Source: Peptococcaceae bacterium UBA4997
Lineage (GTDB): Bacteria; Bacillota; Dehalobacteriia; UBA4068; UBA4997
Length of the DNA: 20,780 nucleotides
NCBI GenBank assembly: GCA_002398485.1
Contig: DGYV01000016.1
Span: 23,051-43,830, forward strand
Direction: 5' to 3'
The first letter of the stretch is position 1. Each line of letters starts with the position of its first letter. Positions 14,176 through 20,780 of the stretch are shown here, one piece after another. The position numbers were made by a program, and so were the translations under genes. The notes under the pieces were generated by a model. That model was given only the letters and a program-made list of their open reading frames with translations. It ran no database searches and was not told the DNA's origin.

Positions 14176-14726
14176 TGCAACGTAAATGGGAAGTGCGTTT
14201 TAGCGGCACAGGCGGCCAGGGTATTATTCGTTCTGCCGTAATTTTGGCACAGGCCGCTCTTTATGATGGTTTTGATGCTGTACAATCACAATCCTATGGT
14301 CCTGAATCTCGCGGGGGTTCCACAAAAGGAGAAGTGGTCATCGATGACGAAATCATATATTATCCTAAGGTAAATTTACCGAATTTGGTTGTATGCCTTT
14401 CTCAGGAGGCCTACAAAAAATATGGTGCTGACATTCGTGAAAATGGTATTTTGATTGTTGACAGCTCAATTTGTAAAGATGACAATAAAGTACCTGAAAA
14501 TGTTAAGGTATATGAGTTTCCTATAATTGAGACAGCTAGGGAAGAGATCCAAAATGAATTAAGTGCCAATGTTTTATCGCTTGGCATTGTTACCGGTTTA
14601 ACTGAGATAGTTTCTGAGCAAAGTATGATTGCAGCTTTAACGGAAACTTTTAAAAAGAATATTTTGGAAAGTAATCTTAAAGCATTTGCCTTGGGGTTAA
14701 AAATAGCTCAGACAGCTAAAAACTAA
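14175..14726 (+). CDS. korC: 2-oxoacid:ferredoxin oxidoreductase gamma subunit
   Basis: A 183-residue gamma subunit of the Kor/Vor family. VRFSGTGGQGIIRSAVILAQAA is the Rossmann-like N-terminal motif. SQSYGPESRGGSTKGEVVI is the family signature that contacts the CoA and cofactor site. The rest is a three-layer alpha/beta domain. AAAGGGGGTG precedes the ATG. With korD, korA and korB it completes the four-subunit enzyme. This enzyme feeds reduced ferredoxin to the two hydrogenases encoded on either side, or takes it from them if it runs in the reductive direction. Confidence 0.93.
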   Translation: MQRKWEVRFSGTGGQGIIRSAVILAQAALYDGFDAVQSQSYGPESRGGSTKGEVVIDDEIIYYPKVNLPNLVVCLSQEAYKKYGADIRENGILIVDSSICKDDNKVPENVKVYEFPIIETAREEIQNELSANVLSLGIVTGLTEIVSEQSMIAALTETFKKNILESNLKAFALGLKIAQTAKN

Positions 14727-14739
14727 AAGGATTTTGATA

Positions 14740-15162
14740 ATGAAAATTTGGCGGATTATTTTAATAATATTAGGGTTTTTTATTGGCCTGAATGCTTTAG
14801 GCGGAGGCATTACAATGCTTATTGATACTTCAGGTAAACTTATTAGATTATCAGAAATTTTACCTGATATACCGTTTGATAGTTTTTTGGTACCGGCTAT
14901 TATATTGCTTGTTGCTATAGCTTTAACACAATTTGTTTTAGCTTTTATGGCCATAAAAAAACTTTCACTTACGCCATTTTTAGGTATTTTTTGCGGGGCC
15001 ATATTAATGATTTGGACAATAGTGGAAATCTATTATCTGTCTTTTAATCCTTTATCCGTCACCTTTTTGGTTTTGGCTGTATTGGAAATTATTTGTGCTA
15101 TTTTTTTTAGGTGTTCCGTTAATAAACAAAACCGTATTTTTGCAGGTGGCCTTTTACGTTAA
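14740..15162 (+). CDS. Small four-helix membrane protein of unknown function
   Basis: A 140-residue protein with four predicted helices at about 4-25, 46-68, 78-100 and 103-122. The motif ALGGGITMLIDTSGKL lies after helix 1 and PFDSFLVPAIILL opens helix 2. This pattern recalls a widespread family of uncharacterised four-helix bacterial membrane proteins. I cannot name the family securely. It starts 13 bases after korC, with AAAAGG nine bases before the ATG, and a TTG at 14734 would add two residues. It ends before the kor terminator, so it is probably co-transcribed with kor. No cofactor-binding residues are seen. It may have joined the operon without a functional link. Confidence 0.75.
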   Translation: MKIWRIILIILGFFIGLNALGGGITMLIDTSGKLIRLSEILPDIPFDSFLVPAIILLVAIALTQFVLAFMAIKKLSLTPFLGIFCGAILMIWTIVEIYYLSFNPLSVTFLVLAVLEIICAIFFRCSVNKQNRIFAGGLLR

Positions 15163-15189
15163 TCTATATTGAGTTTCAGCTTAATAATT

Positions 15190-15220
15190 AAGCCTAACCG
15201 CTATGAACGGTTAGGCTTTT
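15190..15220 (+). terminator. Rho-independent terminator of the kor operon
   Basis: A perfect 11-base stem, AAGCCTAACCG (15190-15200) and CGGTTAGGCTT (15208-15218), with a seven-base loop, ends in TTTT and a second T run at 15224-15227. A weaker hairpin, GCTTAATAATTAAGC (15179-15193), overlaps its left arm. Confidence 0.88.
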
Positions 15221-15264
15221 GGCTTTTATAAAAATCAACTATATATTTCTAAAAAGGTATGGTT

Positions 15265-15297
15265 AAAAAAACAAGAGCAGGTTTTAACCTGCTCTTG
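15265..15297 (-). terminator. Rho-independent terminator of the hnd operon
   Basis: On the minus strand, CAAGAGCAGG (15297-15288) pairs with CCTGCTCTTG (15281-15272) and is followed by seven T (15271-15265). It starts 13 bases after the hndD stop. Together with the plus-strand hairpin at 15190-15218 it insulates two convergent operons. Confidence 0.9.
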
Positions 15298-15310
15298 ATC
15301 AGATGTGTTT

Positions 15311-17047
15311 TTATACAAGCTCTCTTTTTTGATAATAGGTGTGAAGTAGGGCATGCGCTTTTTCACTGTTGGGTTCCCCAAGGTATTCTTTATAAAGTTG
15401 AATAATCGAGGGGTTTTCATGGGATTTACGCAAAGGTTTTCTTTGGTCTTCTGCATAAAGTGCACGTGAGCGTTTTTCAAGGATACCCCAGTTATTATGA
15501 TGCGCTGGCTGTCCGCCGCCGTTAATACAGCCTCCGGGGCAAGCCATGATTTCAATAGCATCATAATGTACTTCACCATTACGGATTTTTTCCAACAATG
15601 TACGGGTATTGCCCAAACCGTTTGCAATACCAATACGAAATTCCATACCGGCAATTTCCAATTCGGCTTCACGAATACCGGAAAGTCCGCGCAGTTCATG
15701 GAATTCAATTTTATTCAAAGGTTTACCTGTAAGCCATTCACAGGCAGTACGCAAGGTTGCTTCGATAACACCGCCTGTAGTGCCGAAAATTACGGATGCA
15801 CCAGAAGATTGACCGATGGGATGATCGAATTCTTCATCCTGCAGTTCTAAAAAGTTTATGCCTGATTCCCTGATCATTTCAGCCAATTCGCGTGTGGTTA
15901 TAACAGCATCCACATTATCCATTTCATCATTTACAAGTTCGGGACGAGCGGCTTCATATTTTTTAGCTAAGCAAGGCATTACCGATACTACATAGATTTT
16001 TTCGGCGGGAATACCTATTTTTTCAGCAACATAGGTTTTGATGATAGCACCCATCATTTCGTGAGGAGATTTGCAGGTAGAAGGAATATCCAGCAAATCA
16101 GGGAATTGATGTTCAAAGAATTTTACCCAGGCAGGACAGCAACTGGTAAGAATAGGCAAGCGACCACCATTTTTAACACGATCTATGAATTCCGCAGCTT
16201 CTTCCATTACTGTCAAGTCTGCAGCGAAATCAGTATCCAGCACTTTATCAAAACCCATTTGTTTTAAGGCTGCTACCATTTTACCTGTTACAATAGTGCC
16301 TGCATCCAGGCCGAATTCTTCTCCCAAGGCTACGCGGATAGCGGGAGCAGTTTGTACTACTACATATTTATCGGGATCATTTAAGGCTTCCAAAACTTTA
16401 CGGGTGTGGTTTACTTCCGTTAAAGCTGCGGTTGGGCATACGCTTACGCACTGGCCACAGAATGTGCAGGGACTTTCGATTATAGGTCTGCCGAAGGCAG
16501 AGTTTACAACTGCATCAAAACCACGGTCTACAGCTGAATATACGCCAACTGTTTGCACATTGTTGCATACTGTTTCACAACGGCGGCACATGATACATTT
16601 ATTAAGATCACGAATAAAGGAGCAGCTTGTAACATCGGGGGGATAGATGGATTGTTCACCCTTATAAGCAATTTCCCTTACACCCAATTCATAAGCCAGC
16701 GACTGTAGTTCGCAACGAGTGTTTTTAGGACAGCAAAGGCAATCTGCCGGGTGGTCGGAAAGCAAAAGCTCCAAAACAATTTTTCTGGCAGACATGGCTC
16801 TTGGTGTAGAGGTTTTTACTACCATTGCCTGTGTTACTTCAGTGGCGCAGGCAGGTACCAAATTAGCACGTCCTTCAACTTCAACCATACAGATACGGCA
16901 GGAAGAACATTTGTTAACATAACGCACATTTGGCATATTTAAGTGGCAAAGCGTAGGAATGTGCACTTGTGCTTTTTCCGCCGCTTCTAAAATTGTTGTA
17001 CCTTCAGGAACAGATACGGTAATATTATTTATAGTAACGTCTATCAC
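15311..17047 (-). CDS. hndD: [FeFe] hydrogenase catalytic subunit, bifurcating trimeric type
   Basis: A 578-residue modular group A [FeFe] hydrogenase. Domains in order: a plant-type [2Fe-2S] domain (Cys34, 47, 50, 67); a His-ligated [4Fe-4S] cluster (His99, Cys103, 106, 112); two [4Fe-4S] motifs (Cys151/154/157/161 and 194/197/200/204); then the H-cluster domain. H-cluster ligands by alignment to Clostridium pasteurianus CpI, with an offset of four, are Cys304 (TSCCPAW), Cys359 (MPCLAKKYE), and Cys503 and Cys507 (MACPGGCINGGGQP). The proton-relay Cys303 is present. A C-terminal small-subunit-like tail ends in LLHTYYQKRELV. The start is a GTG at 17047, five bases after AGGAGGTG. It lies 24 bases downstream of hndC. 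HydG, HydE and HydF, needed to build the H-cluster, are not in the window. Confidence 0.95.
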   Translation of the reverse strand: MIDVTINNITVSVPEGTTILEAAEKAQVHIPTLCHLNMPNVRYVNKCSSCRICMVEVEGRANLVPACATEVTQAMVVKTSTPRAMSARKIVLELLLSDHPADCLCCPKNTRCELQSLAYELGVREIAYKGEQSIYPPDVTSCSFIRDLNKCIMCRRCETVCNNVQTVGVYSAVDRGFDAVVNSAFGRPIIESPCTFCGQCVSVCPTAALTEVNHTRKVLEALNDPDKYVVVQTAPAIRVALGEEFGLDAGTIVTGKMVAALKQMGFDKVLDTDFAADLTVMEEAAEFIDRVKNGGRLPILTSCCPAWVKFFEHQFPDLLDIPSTCKSPHEMMGAIIKTYVAEKIGIPAEKIYVVSVMPCLAKKYEAARPELVNDEMDNVDAVITTRELAEMIRESGINFLELQDEEFDHPIGQSSGASVIFGTTGGVIEATLRTACEWLTGKPLNKIEFHELRGLSGIREAELEIAGMEFRIGIANGLGNTRTLLEKIRNGEVHYDAIEIMACPGGCINGGGQPAHHNNWGILEKRSRALYAEDQRKPLRKSHENPSIIQLYKEYLGEPNSEKAHALLHTYYQKRELV

Positions 17048-17071
17048 TTTAACACCTCCTATATATCATAT

Positions 17072-18922
17072 TTATCTCTTAACTATAGCATTTGATTTGC
17101 AGGCATCCATGCAGGCGCCGCATTTGATACATTCGTGTTGACGTATAGAGTGCAGAGCTTTACGTTCACCATCTATACAGCTTACAGGACAAACACGGGC
17201 ACAAAGAGTGCAACCGATACATTTATCCGGCATGATAAAGTAGCGAATCAAGCTCGAGCAGGTTTTAGCGGGGCAAGTTCTGTCTACTACGTGGGCTATA
17301 TATTCATCTTCAAAAAAGTGGAGTGTACTTAATACAGGGTTGGGTGAAGTTTGTCCTAAACCGCAAAGAGCGGTATCTTTAATAACTCTGCCCAATTCTT
17401 TAAGCTTGCGTATATCATCCATGGTACCATTACCATTAGTAATTTTTTCAAGTATTTCAAAAAGGCGTTTATTACCGATACGGCAAGGTGTACAGCGTCC
17501 ACAGGATTCTTCAACACTGAATTCAAGGTAGAATTTAGCTATATTCACCATGCAGTCATCTTCATCCATAACGATCATGCCGCCGGAACCCATCATAGAG
17601 CCCATAGCTACCAGGGAATCGTATTCTATAGGAGTATCAAGCATGGTATAGGGTATAACGCCGCCCGACGGGCCGCCTGTTTGAATGGCCTTAAAGGCTT
17701 TGCCGTCTACAATGCCACCGCCCACATCATATATCATTTCTCTTAAGGTTATGCCCATAGGTACTTCAACAAGGCCAACATTGTTGATTTTACCGGCTAA
17801 GGCAAACACTTTGGTGCCGGGGCTTTTAGTTGTACCCATAGAGTTGAACCATTGATCCCCTTTTATTATGATAGGGCAGATATTTGCATAGGTTTCTACG
17901 TTATTTACACAGGTAGGCTCACCCCATAAGCCGCGTTTGGCAGGGTAGGGCGGTTTCATTTTGGGTTCACCGCGTTTACCTTCGATGGAGTGGATCAAAG
18001 CTGTTTCTTCACCGCAAACAAAAGCACCCGCACCAAGTTTTATCTGAATATCAAAGGAAAAATCCGTACCCATGATATTATCGCCCAAAAGGCCCATTTC
18101 AGTTGCTTGAGCAATAGCTATTTTTAAGCGTTTTACTGCCATGGGATATTCCGCACGGATATAAATATAACCATGAGCGGCTCCTGTGGCATAACCCGCT
18201 ATAGCCATTGCTTCAAGGATAGAGTTAGGATCACCTTCCAAAATGCTCCTATCCATAAAAGCACCGGGGTCGCCTTCATCCGCATTACAGATGATGTTTT
18301 TTACGGGCGCATTCTCTTTAGCAACAAAGCTCCATTTTAAGCCTGTGGAGAAACCACCACCGCCACGACCGCGCAAGCCGCTTCTTTTGATTATTTCTAT
18401 AACACCGTTGGGAGTCAATTCAAACAAGCATTTGGCTAAAGCCATATAGCCATCATACTTGATATAATCATCAAGTGATTCAGGATCTATTACACCGCAG
18501 TTTCTTAAAGCAACACGCAATTGACGCTTTTGAATAGGTTTTACTTCAGCCAAATTGATGCGCTGCATATCAGGTTTGATGACACCTTCAGTAAGCGGTT
18601 TACCGTTTTGCAGGTGTGAGGAAACTATTTCTGCAACCTTTGCTTTATCTACTTTGGTGTATATAGTAGAATTTCCCTGTTCATCAATAACTTCGGCAAT
18701 CGGCTCCAAAAAACAATAACCTATGCAGCCTGTACGTTTAAGTGTAACATTTTTTAAGCCAAGCTCATTAACTGTTTCCTCAAAGGCAGTCATGGTTGTA
18801 TTGGCACCCGATGCCACGCCACAGGTAGCCATGCCTACCAATACGGTATATTTAGCTGTTTTTTTGTTGCCATAGAGGGATTTTTTATATTGTTTCAAAT
18901 CATCAAAAGACCTTATTTTCAT
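17072..18922 (-). CDS. hndC: NuoF-like NAD(H)-oxidising subunit of the bifurcating hydrogenase (HndC with HndB-like domain)
   Basis: A 616-residue flavoprotein subunit. Residues 1-120 are a thioredoxin-like [2Fe-2S] domain (Cys34, Cys66, Cys70), equivalent to a separate HndB in some species. The NuoF core follows, with the NADH/FMN-binding RSGLRGRGGGGFSTGLKW and NADEGDPGAFMDR. The N3-type [4Fe-4S] cluster is Cys474, 477, 480 and 520 (ESCGRCTPCR, LCGLG). A CPAKTC pair lies at 550 and 555. Two C-terminal [4Fe-4S] motifs, 568/571/574/578 and 598/601/604/608, are typical of bifurcating HydB/HndC and are absent from complex I NuoF. This subunit should host the flavin chemistry that links NAD(H), ferredoxin and H2. 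The ribosome site lies inside the last codons of hndA, and the start follows the hndA stop with no gap. Confidence 0.94.
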   Translation of the reverse strand: MKIRSFDDLKQYKKSLYGNKKTAKYTVLVGMATCGVASGANTTMTAFEETVNELGLKNVTLKRTGCIGYCFLEPIAEVIDEQGNSTIYTKVDKAKVAEIVSSHLQNGKPLTEGVIKPDMQRINLAEVKPIQKRQLRVALRNCGVIDPESLDDYIKYDGYMALAKCLFELTPNGVIEIIKRSGLRGRGGGGFSTGLKWSFVAKENAPVKNIICNADEGDPGAFMDRSILEGDPNSILEAMAIAGYATGAAHGYIYIRAEYPMAVKRLKIAIAQATEMGLLGDNIMGTDFSFDIQIKLGAGAFVCGEETALIHSIEGKRGEPKMKPPYPAKRGLWGEPTCVNNVETYANICPIIIKGDQWFNSMGTTKSPGTKVFALAGKINNVGLVEVPMGITLREMIYDVGGGIVDGKAFKAIQTGGPSGGVIPYTMLDTPIEYDSLVAMGSMMGSGGMIVMDEDDCMVNIAKFYLEFSVEESCGRCTPCRIGNKRLFEILEKITNGNGTMDDIRKLKELGRVIKDTALCGLGQTSPNPVLSTLHFFEDEYIAHVVDRTCPAKTCSSLIRYFIMPDKCIGCTLCARVCPVSCIDGERKALHSIRQHECIKCGACMDACKSNAIVKR

Positions 18923-19414
18923 TTACATTCCCTCCTTATCTCGGTAAGACTTGATAATGGGAGCAACTTCTTTGGCATTTAGCATACCGTGAACATCCTC
19001 ATTTATCATAACAACAGGAGCCAATCCGCAGGCACCTATACAACGTACAGGATGTATTGAAAATAAGCCATCCTGAGTTACTTCACCATCTTCAACACTT
19101 AACTGTTTTTTGAATTCATTATAGATTTTGTCGGATCCTTTAACAAAGCAGGCTGTACCTAAGCAAATATTTATTTTATATTTGCCTCTTGGTTTTGTGG
19201 TAAAGAAAGAATAAAAACTTACTACTCCGTAAACACGGGCAGTAGGGATACCAATTTTTTGTGCTACGAAGGTTTGTACATCATTGGGCAGGTAATCAAA
19301 AAGTTCCTGCGCATAATGCAATATAGCAATTAAGGAAGTGCTTTTGTTTTCTTGTTGGTTGATAAAATCTTCCAAAAGAGCATATTTTTCTTCGTTGGTC
19401 ATGTTAGGTGTCAT
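18923..19414 (-). CDS. hndA: NuoE-like [2Fe-2S] subunit of the bifurcating hydrogenase
   Basis: A 163-residue NuoE/HndA/HydC subunit. A helical N-terminal bundle (residues about 8-75, with IGIPTARVYGVVSFYSFF) is followed by a thioredoxin-fold [2Fe-2S] domain with Cys84, Cys89 (CLGTACF), Cys125 and Cys129 (CIGACGLAPV). Length and motif spacing are normal. AAAAGGAGG lies six bases before the ATG. A second in-frame ATG four codons on has no better signal. It heads the three-gene hnd operon. The A-C-D composition, with no free hndB, fits Clostridia and Negativicutes enzymes. Confidence 0.94.
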   Translation of the reverse strand: MTPNMTNEEKYALLEDFINQQENKSTSLIAILHYAQELFDYLPNDVQTFVAQKIGIPTARVYGVVSFYSFFTTKPRGKYKINICLGTACFVKGSDKIYNEFKKQLSVEDGEVTQDGLFSIHPVRCIGACGLAPVVMINEDVHGMLNAKEVAPIIKSYRDKEGM

Positions 19415-19430
19415 GGTTTACCTCCTTTTT

Positions 19431-19800
19431 ATTTATACAAACTAAGCACTTTATAGACATTTTTTGTAATTATATCATTGGAAAATAGAAAAGCAAATAC
19501 CAATAACAAATTCAGACAATTAATGCAAATATGCACTATTTAAATTTTTTAATGCCTTAATGTATAATAATACAAAAAACATAATCAAAATCATAAGGTA
19601 GTTCTTGGTTTAGCAGGCCATGAACTCTGATTAATAAAAGGTGTTCATTTTTTCATGCATATCCCATAAGCCTGTGGGAGTATAAAAAAATAATTAAAAA
19701 AGTATAAAAAATGCATAATAATAGAATCAGGAGTATGTTTGAAAATTTTATCAATCTTATTATATCAAAAAAAATACCTATTTAAAATATCAAGCTTATT
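19431..19800. other. Divergent intergenic region with two small hairpins
   Basis: No gene is seen between hndA and the phosphofructokinase; the region is very AT-rich. Beyond the two promoters it holds an imperfect hairpin, AGTTCTTGG (19600-19608) with CCATGAACT (19618-19626), one mismatch. A short hairpin, TCCCA (19662-19666) with TGGGA (19675-19679), is followed by GTATAAAAAAATAATT. A lone TATAAT at 19563-19568 has a poor -35. These could be a small RNA or a regulatory leader, but no known riboswitch pattern was recognised. Confidence 0.35.
19469..19497 (-). promoter_or_regulatory. Extended -10 promoter of the hnd operon
   Basis: Read on the minus strand, TGATATAAT has a perfect TATAAT (19474-19469) and a TGn extension. 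The -35 position at 17 bases, TTTGCT (19497-19492), is weak. The predicted start near 19462 gives a leader of about 48 bases. No clear Rex-type palindrome overlaps it. Confidence 0.55.
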
Positions 19801-19829
19801 TTGACAAAAATTAATGCCGCTGGTATCAT
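19801..19829 (+). promoter_or_regulatory. Strong sigma-A promoter of the phosphofructokinase gene
   Basis: A perfect TTGACA (19801-19806) is followed, after 17 bases, by TATCAT (19824-19829) with a TGn extension (TGGTATCAT). It is the best promoter match in the window. Transcription would start near 19836, with a leader of about 34 bases. Confidence 0.8.
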
Positions 19830-19869
19830 ATATACATTAGTAATTATTATAAAAAGGAGCTGATTTGTT

Positions 19870-20780
19870 TTGTTGAAAGGCAATGCCATTATTGCGCAAT
19901 CCGGTGGTCCCACCGCAGTTATAAATAACAGTGTTTGTGGTGTGGTGGAACGATGGCTTTCGGTTGATGCTCCCGGCAAAATTTATGCCGGATTGCATGG
20001 TATAAAAGGTATTTTAGATGAAAATATTATAGATATGTCCAAGCAGGATAAGGCTATTATACATGGTTTGCGTTATACTCCCGGTGCAGGTATATTTTCT
20101 TGCCGCTATAAGGTTACCGATTCTGACCAAGAAAAGCTGGTAGAAATATGCAAAAAATACGATATTCGCTATTTCTTTTATAACGGTGGTAATGATTCTA
20201 TGGATACTGCCCACAAAATGATGCTGGCAGCCGAAGCTGCAGGTTATGAAATGTACGTTATAGGGGTTCCCAAAACTGTAGATAACGATTTGCCTTTTAC
20301 CGACCATTGCCCAGGCTTTGGCAGTGCAGCAAAATATTTGGCTGCTACCGTTATGGAAACAGGAATAGATTTACAAAGTGTTTCGACCAAAAATAAGGTT
20401 ACTATTTTGGAAGCCATGGGGCGTAATGCAGGTTGGCTGACCGCGGCAGGCGCTTTAGCAAAACGTCGCCCTGAAGATGCTCCTCATTTAGTATATTTAC
20501 CAGAAGTTCCTTTTTATATTGATAAGTTTTTGGCTGATGTGGAAAAGCTATATAATGAATTGGGCTATGCTTATGTAGTTGCTTCCGAAGGTATAGTAGA
20601 TGATAAAGGTAATTATATTGCCGCAGGGGGTACTATAGATGCCTTTGGCCATGCTCAGTTGAGCGGTGCGGGTGAGGCTTTAAAAAACATAGTTGAGCGT
20701 GAGCTTGGCATAAAAGCACGCTGTAATACTTTGGGTACTGCCCAGCGTTCAGCCATGCATTTTGCTTCTTTGACCGATGT
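19870..20780 (+). CDS. pfp: Pyrophosphate-dependent 6-phosphofructokinase (partial, cut by window end)
   Basis: About 303 N-terminal residues of a PfkA-family enzyme that phosphorylates fructose 6-phosphate. The phosphoryl-donor site reads GGNDS (Asp109) and PKTVDND (Lys135). In ATP enzymes these positions are Gly104 and Gly124 of E. coli PfkA, and Asp plus Lys mark pyrophosphate use. QSGGPTAVIN near the start and EAMGRNAGWLTA in the middle are family motifs. VDND supplies the catalytic Asp. The start is a TTG at 19870, ten bases after AAGGAG. A second TTG follows at 19873, and no ATG fits the N-terminus. Pyrophosphate use saves ATP and would suit an energy-limited anaerobe. The 3' end lies beyond the window. 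Confidence 0.9.
   Translation, partial: MLKGNAIIAQSGGPTAVINNSVCGVVERWLSVDAPGKIYAGLHGIKGILDENIIDMSKQDKAIIHGLRYTPGAGIFSCRYKVTDSDQEKLVEICKKYDIRYFFYNGGNDSMDTAHKMMLAAEAAGYEMYVIGVPKTVDNDLPFTDHCPGFGSAAKYLAATVMETGIDLQSVSTKNKVTILEAMGRNAGWLTAAGALAKRRPEDAPHLVYLPEVPFYIDKFLADVEKLYNELGYAYVVASEGIVDDKGNYIAAGGTIDAFGHAQLSGAGEALKNIVERELGIKARCNTLGTAQRSAMHFASLTD

Noticed and set aside
15235..15708. A minus-strand open frame overlapping the end of hndD
   Set aside because: It is a different frame of hndD and runs through the terminator. The hndD frame carries all H-cluster ligands.
16185..16646. A plus-strand open frame inside hndD
   Set aside because: It is antisense to the conserved ferredoxin-like domains, with no ribosome site and no recognisable motif.
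15311..19414. The NuoE/NuoF-like genes as the missing NADH module of the upstream complex
   Set aside because: They lie on the opposite strand, have their own promoter and terminator, and are followed directly by an [FeFe] hydrogenase gene. HndC also has the extra C-terminal clusters of bifurcating hydrogenases.
19431..19500. Rex operator at the hnd promoter
   Set aside because: TTGT half-sites occur, but no TTGTnAnnnnnnTnACAA-type palindrome overlaps the promoter.
19431..19800. Riboswitch or T-box in the divergent intergenic region
   Set aside because: The hairpins do not match any riboswitch core I know, no T-box TGGN motif with a terminator is evident, and both flanking promoters lie outside them.
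1..20780. Mobile elements, CRISPR, inteins, tRNA or defence genes
   Set aside because: No direct repeat array, terminal inverted repeats, transposase, integrase or cloverleaf-like sequence was seen on either strand.

Overview
The window reads as a chromosomal segment from a strictly anaerobic, low-GC member of the Bacillota. I would guess the Negativicutes or Clostridia, with low confidence below phylum. The grounds are AT-rich DNA, AGGAGG-type ribosome sites, sigma-A promoters with TGn extended -10 elements, and three oxygen-sensitive ferredoxin-linked systems side by side. No tRNA, rRNA, CRISPR array, transposase, integrase or phage gene was seen.

Region 1 (about 35-10235, plus strand) is one operon of twelve genes. 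It encodes an energy-converting [NiFe] hydrogenase built on a complete complex I scaffold, followed by its maturation protease. The order is three antiporter-like subunits (NuoM-, NuoL- and NuoN-like), then NuoJ-, NuoK-, NuoA-, NuoB-, NuoC-, NuoD-, NuoH- and NuoI-like subunits, then a HycI-type protease. The NuoD-like protein keeps both CxxC pairs of a [NiFe] site and a cleavable C-terminal tail. The NuoB-like protein has CxxC rather than the adjacent CC of complex I. This is therefore a hydrogenase with all seven complex I membrane subunits represented. NuoE, NuoF and NuoG are absent, so the expected electron donor or acceptor is ferredoxin. A strong hairpin terminator ends the unit.

Region 2 (10234-11864) is a small unit with its own extended -10 promoter. 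It holds a C-terminally short GatC-like protein translationally coupled to a divergent GatA-like amidase with an intact catalytic triad. There is no GatB.

Region 3 (11915-15218) has a TATAAT promoter and encodes KorD, KorA, KorB and KorC (2-oxoacid, probably 2-oxoglutarate, ferredoxin oxidoreductase). A small four-helix membrane protein of unknown function follows, then a terminator.

Region 4 (19497-15265, minus strand) converges on region 3. It encodes a trimeric [FeFe] hydrogenase of the electron-bifurcating type (HndA, HndC with a fused HndB-like domain, HndD), with its own promoter and terminator.

Region 5 (19801 to the window end) begins a pyrophosphate-type phosphofructokinase, cut by the window edge. 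It is divergent from hndA across a 455-base intergenic region.

Taken together (inference): Kor reduces ferredoxin during 2-oxoacid oxidation. The membrane [NiFe] hydrogenase could oxidise that ferredoxin, make H2 and pump ions. The soluble [FeFe] hydrogenase could interconvert H2, NADH and ferredoxin. The locus looks like a ferredoxin/H2/NADH balancing centre. The most unusual element is the complex-I-sized [NiFe] hydrogenase with permuted gene order and a cysteine-rich small subunit.
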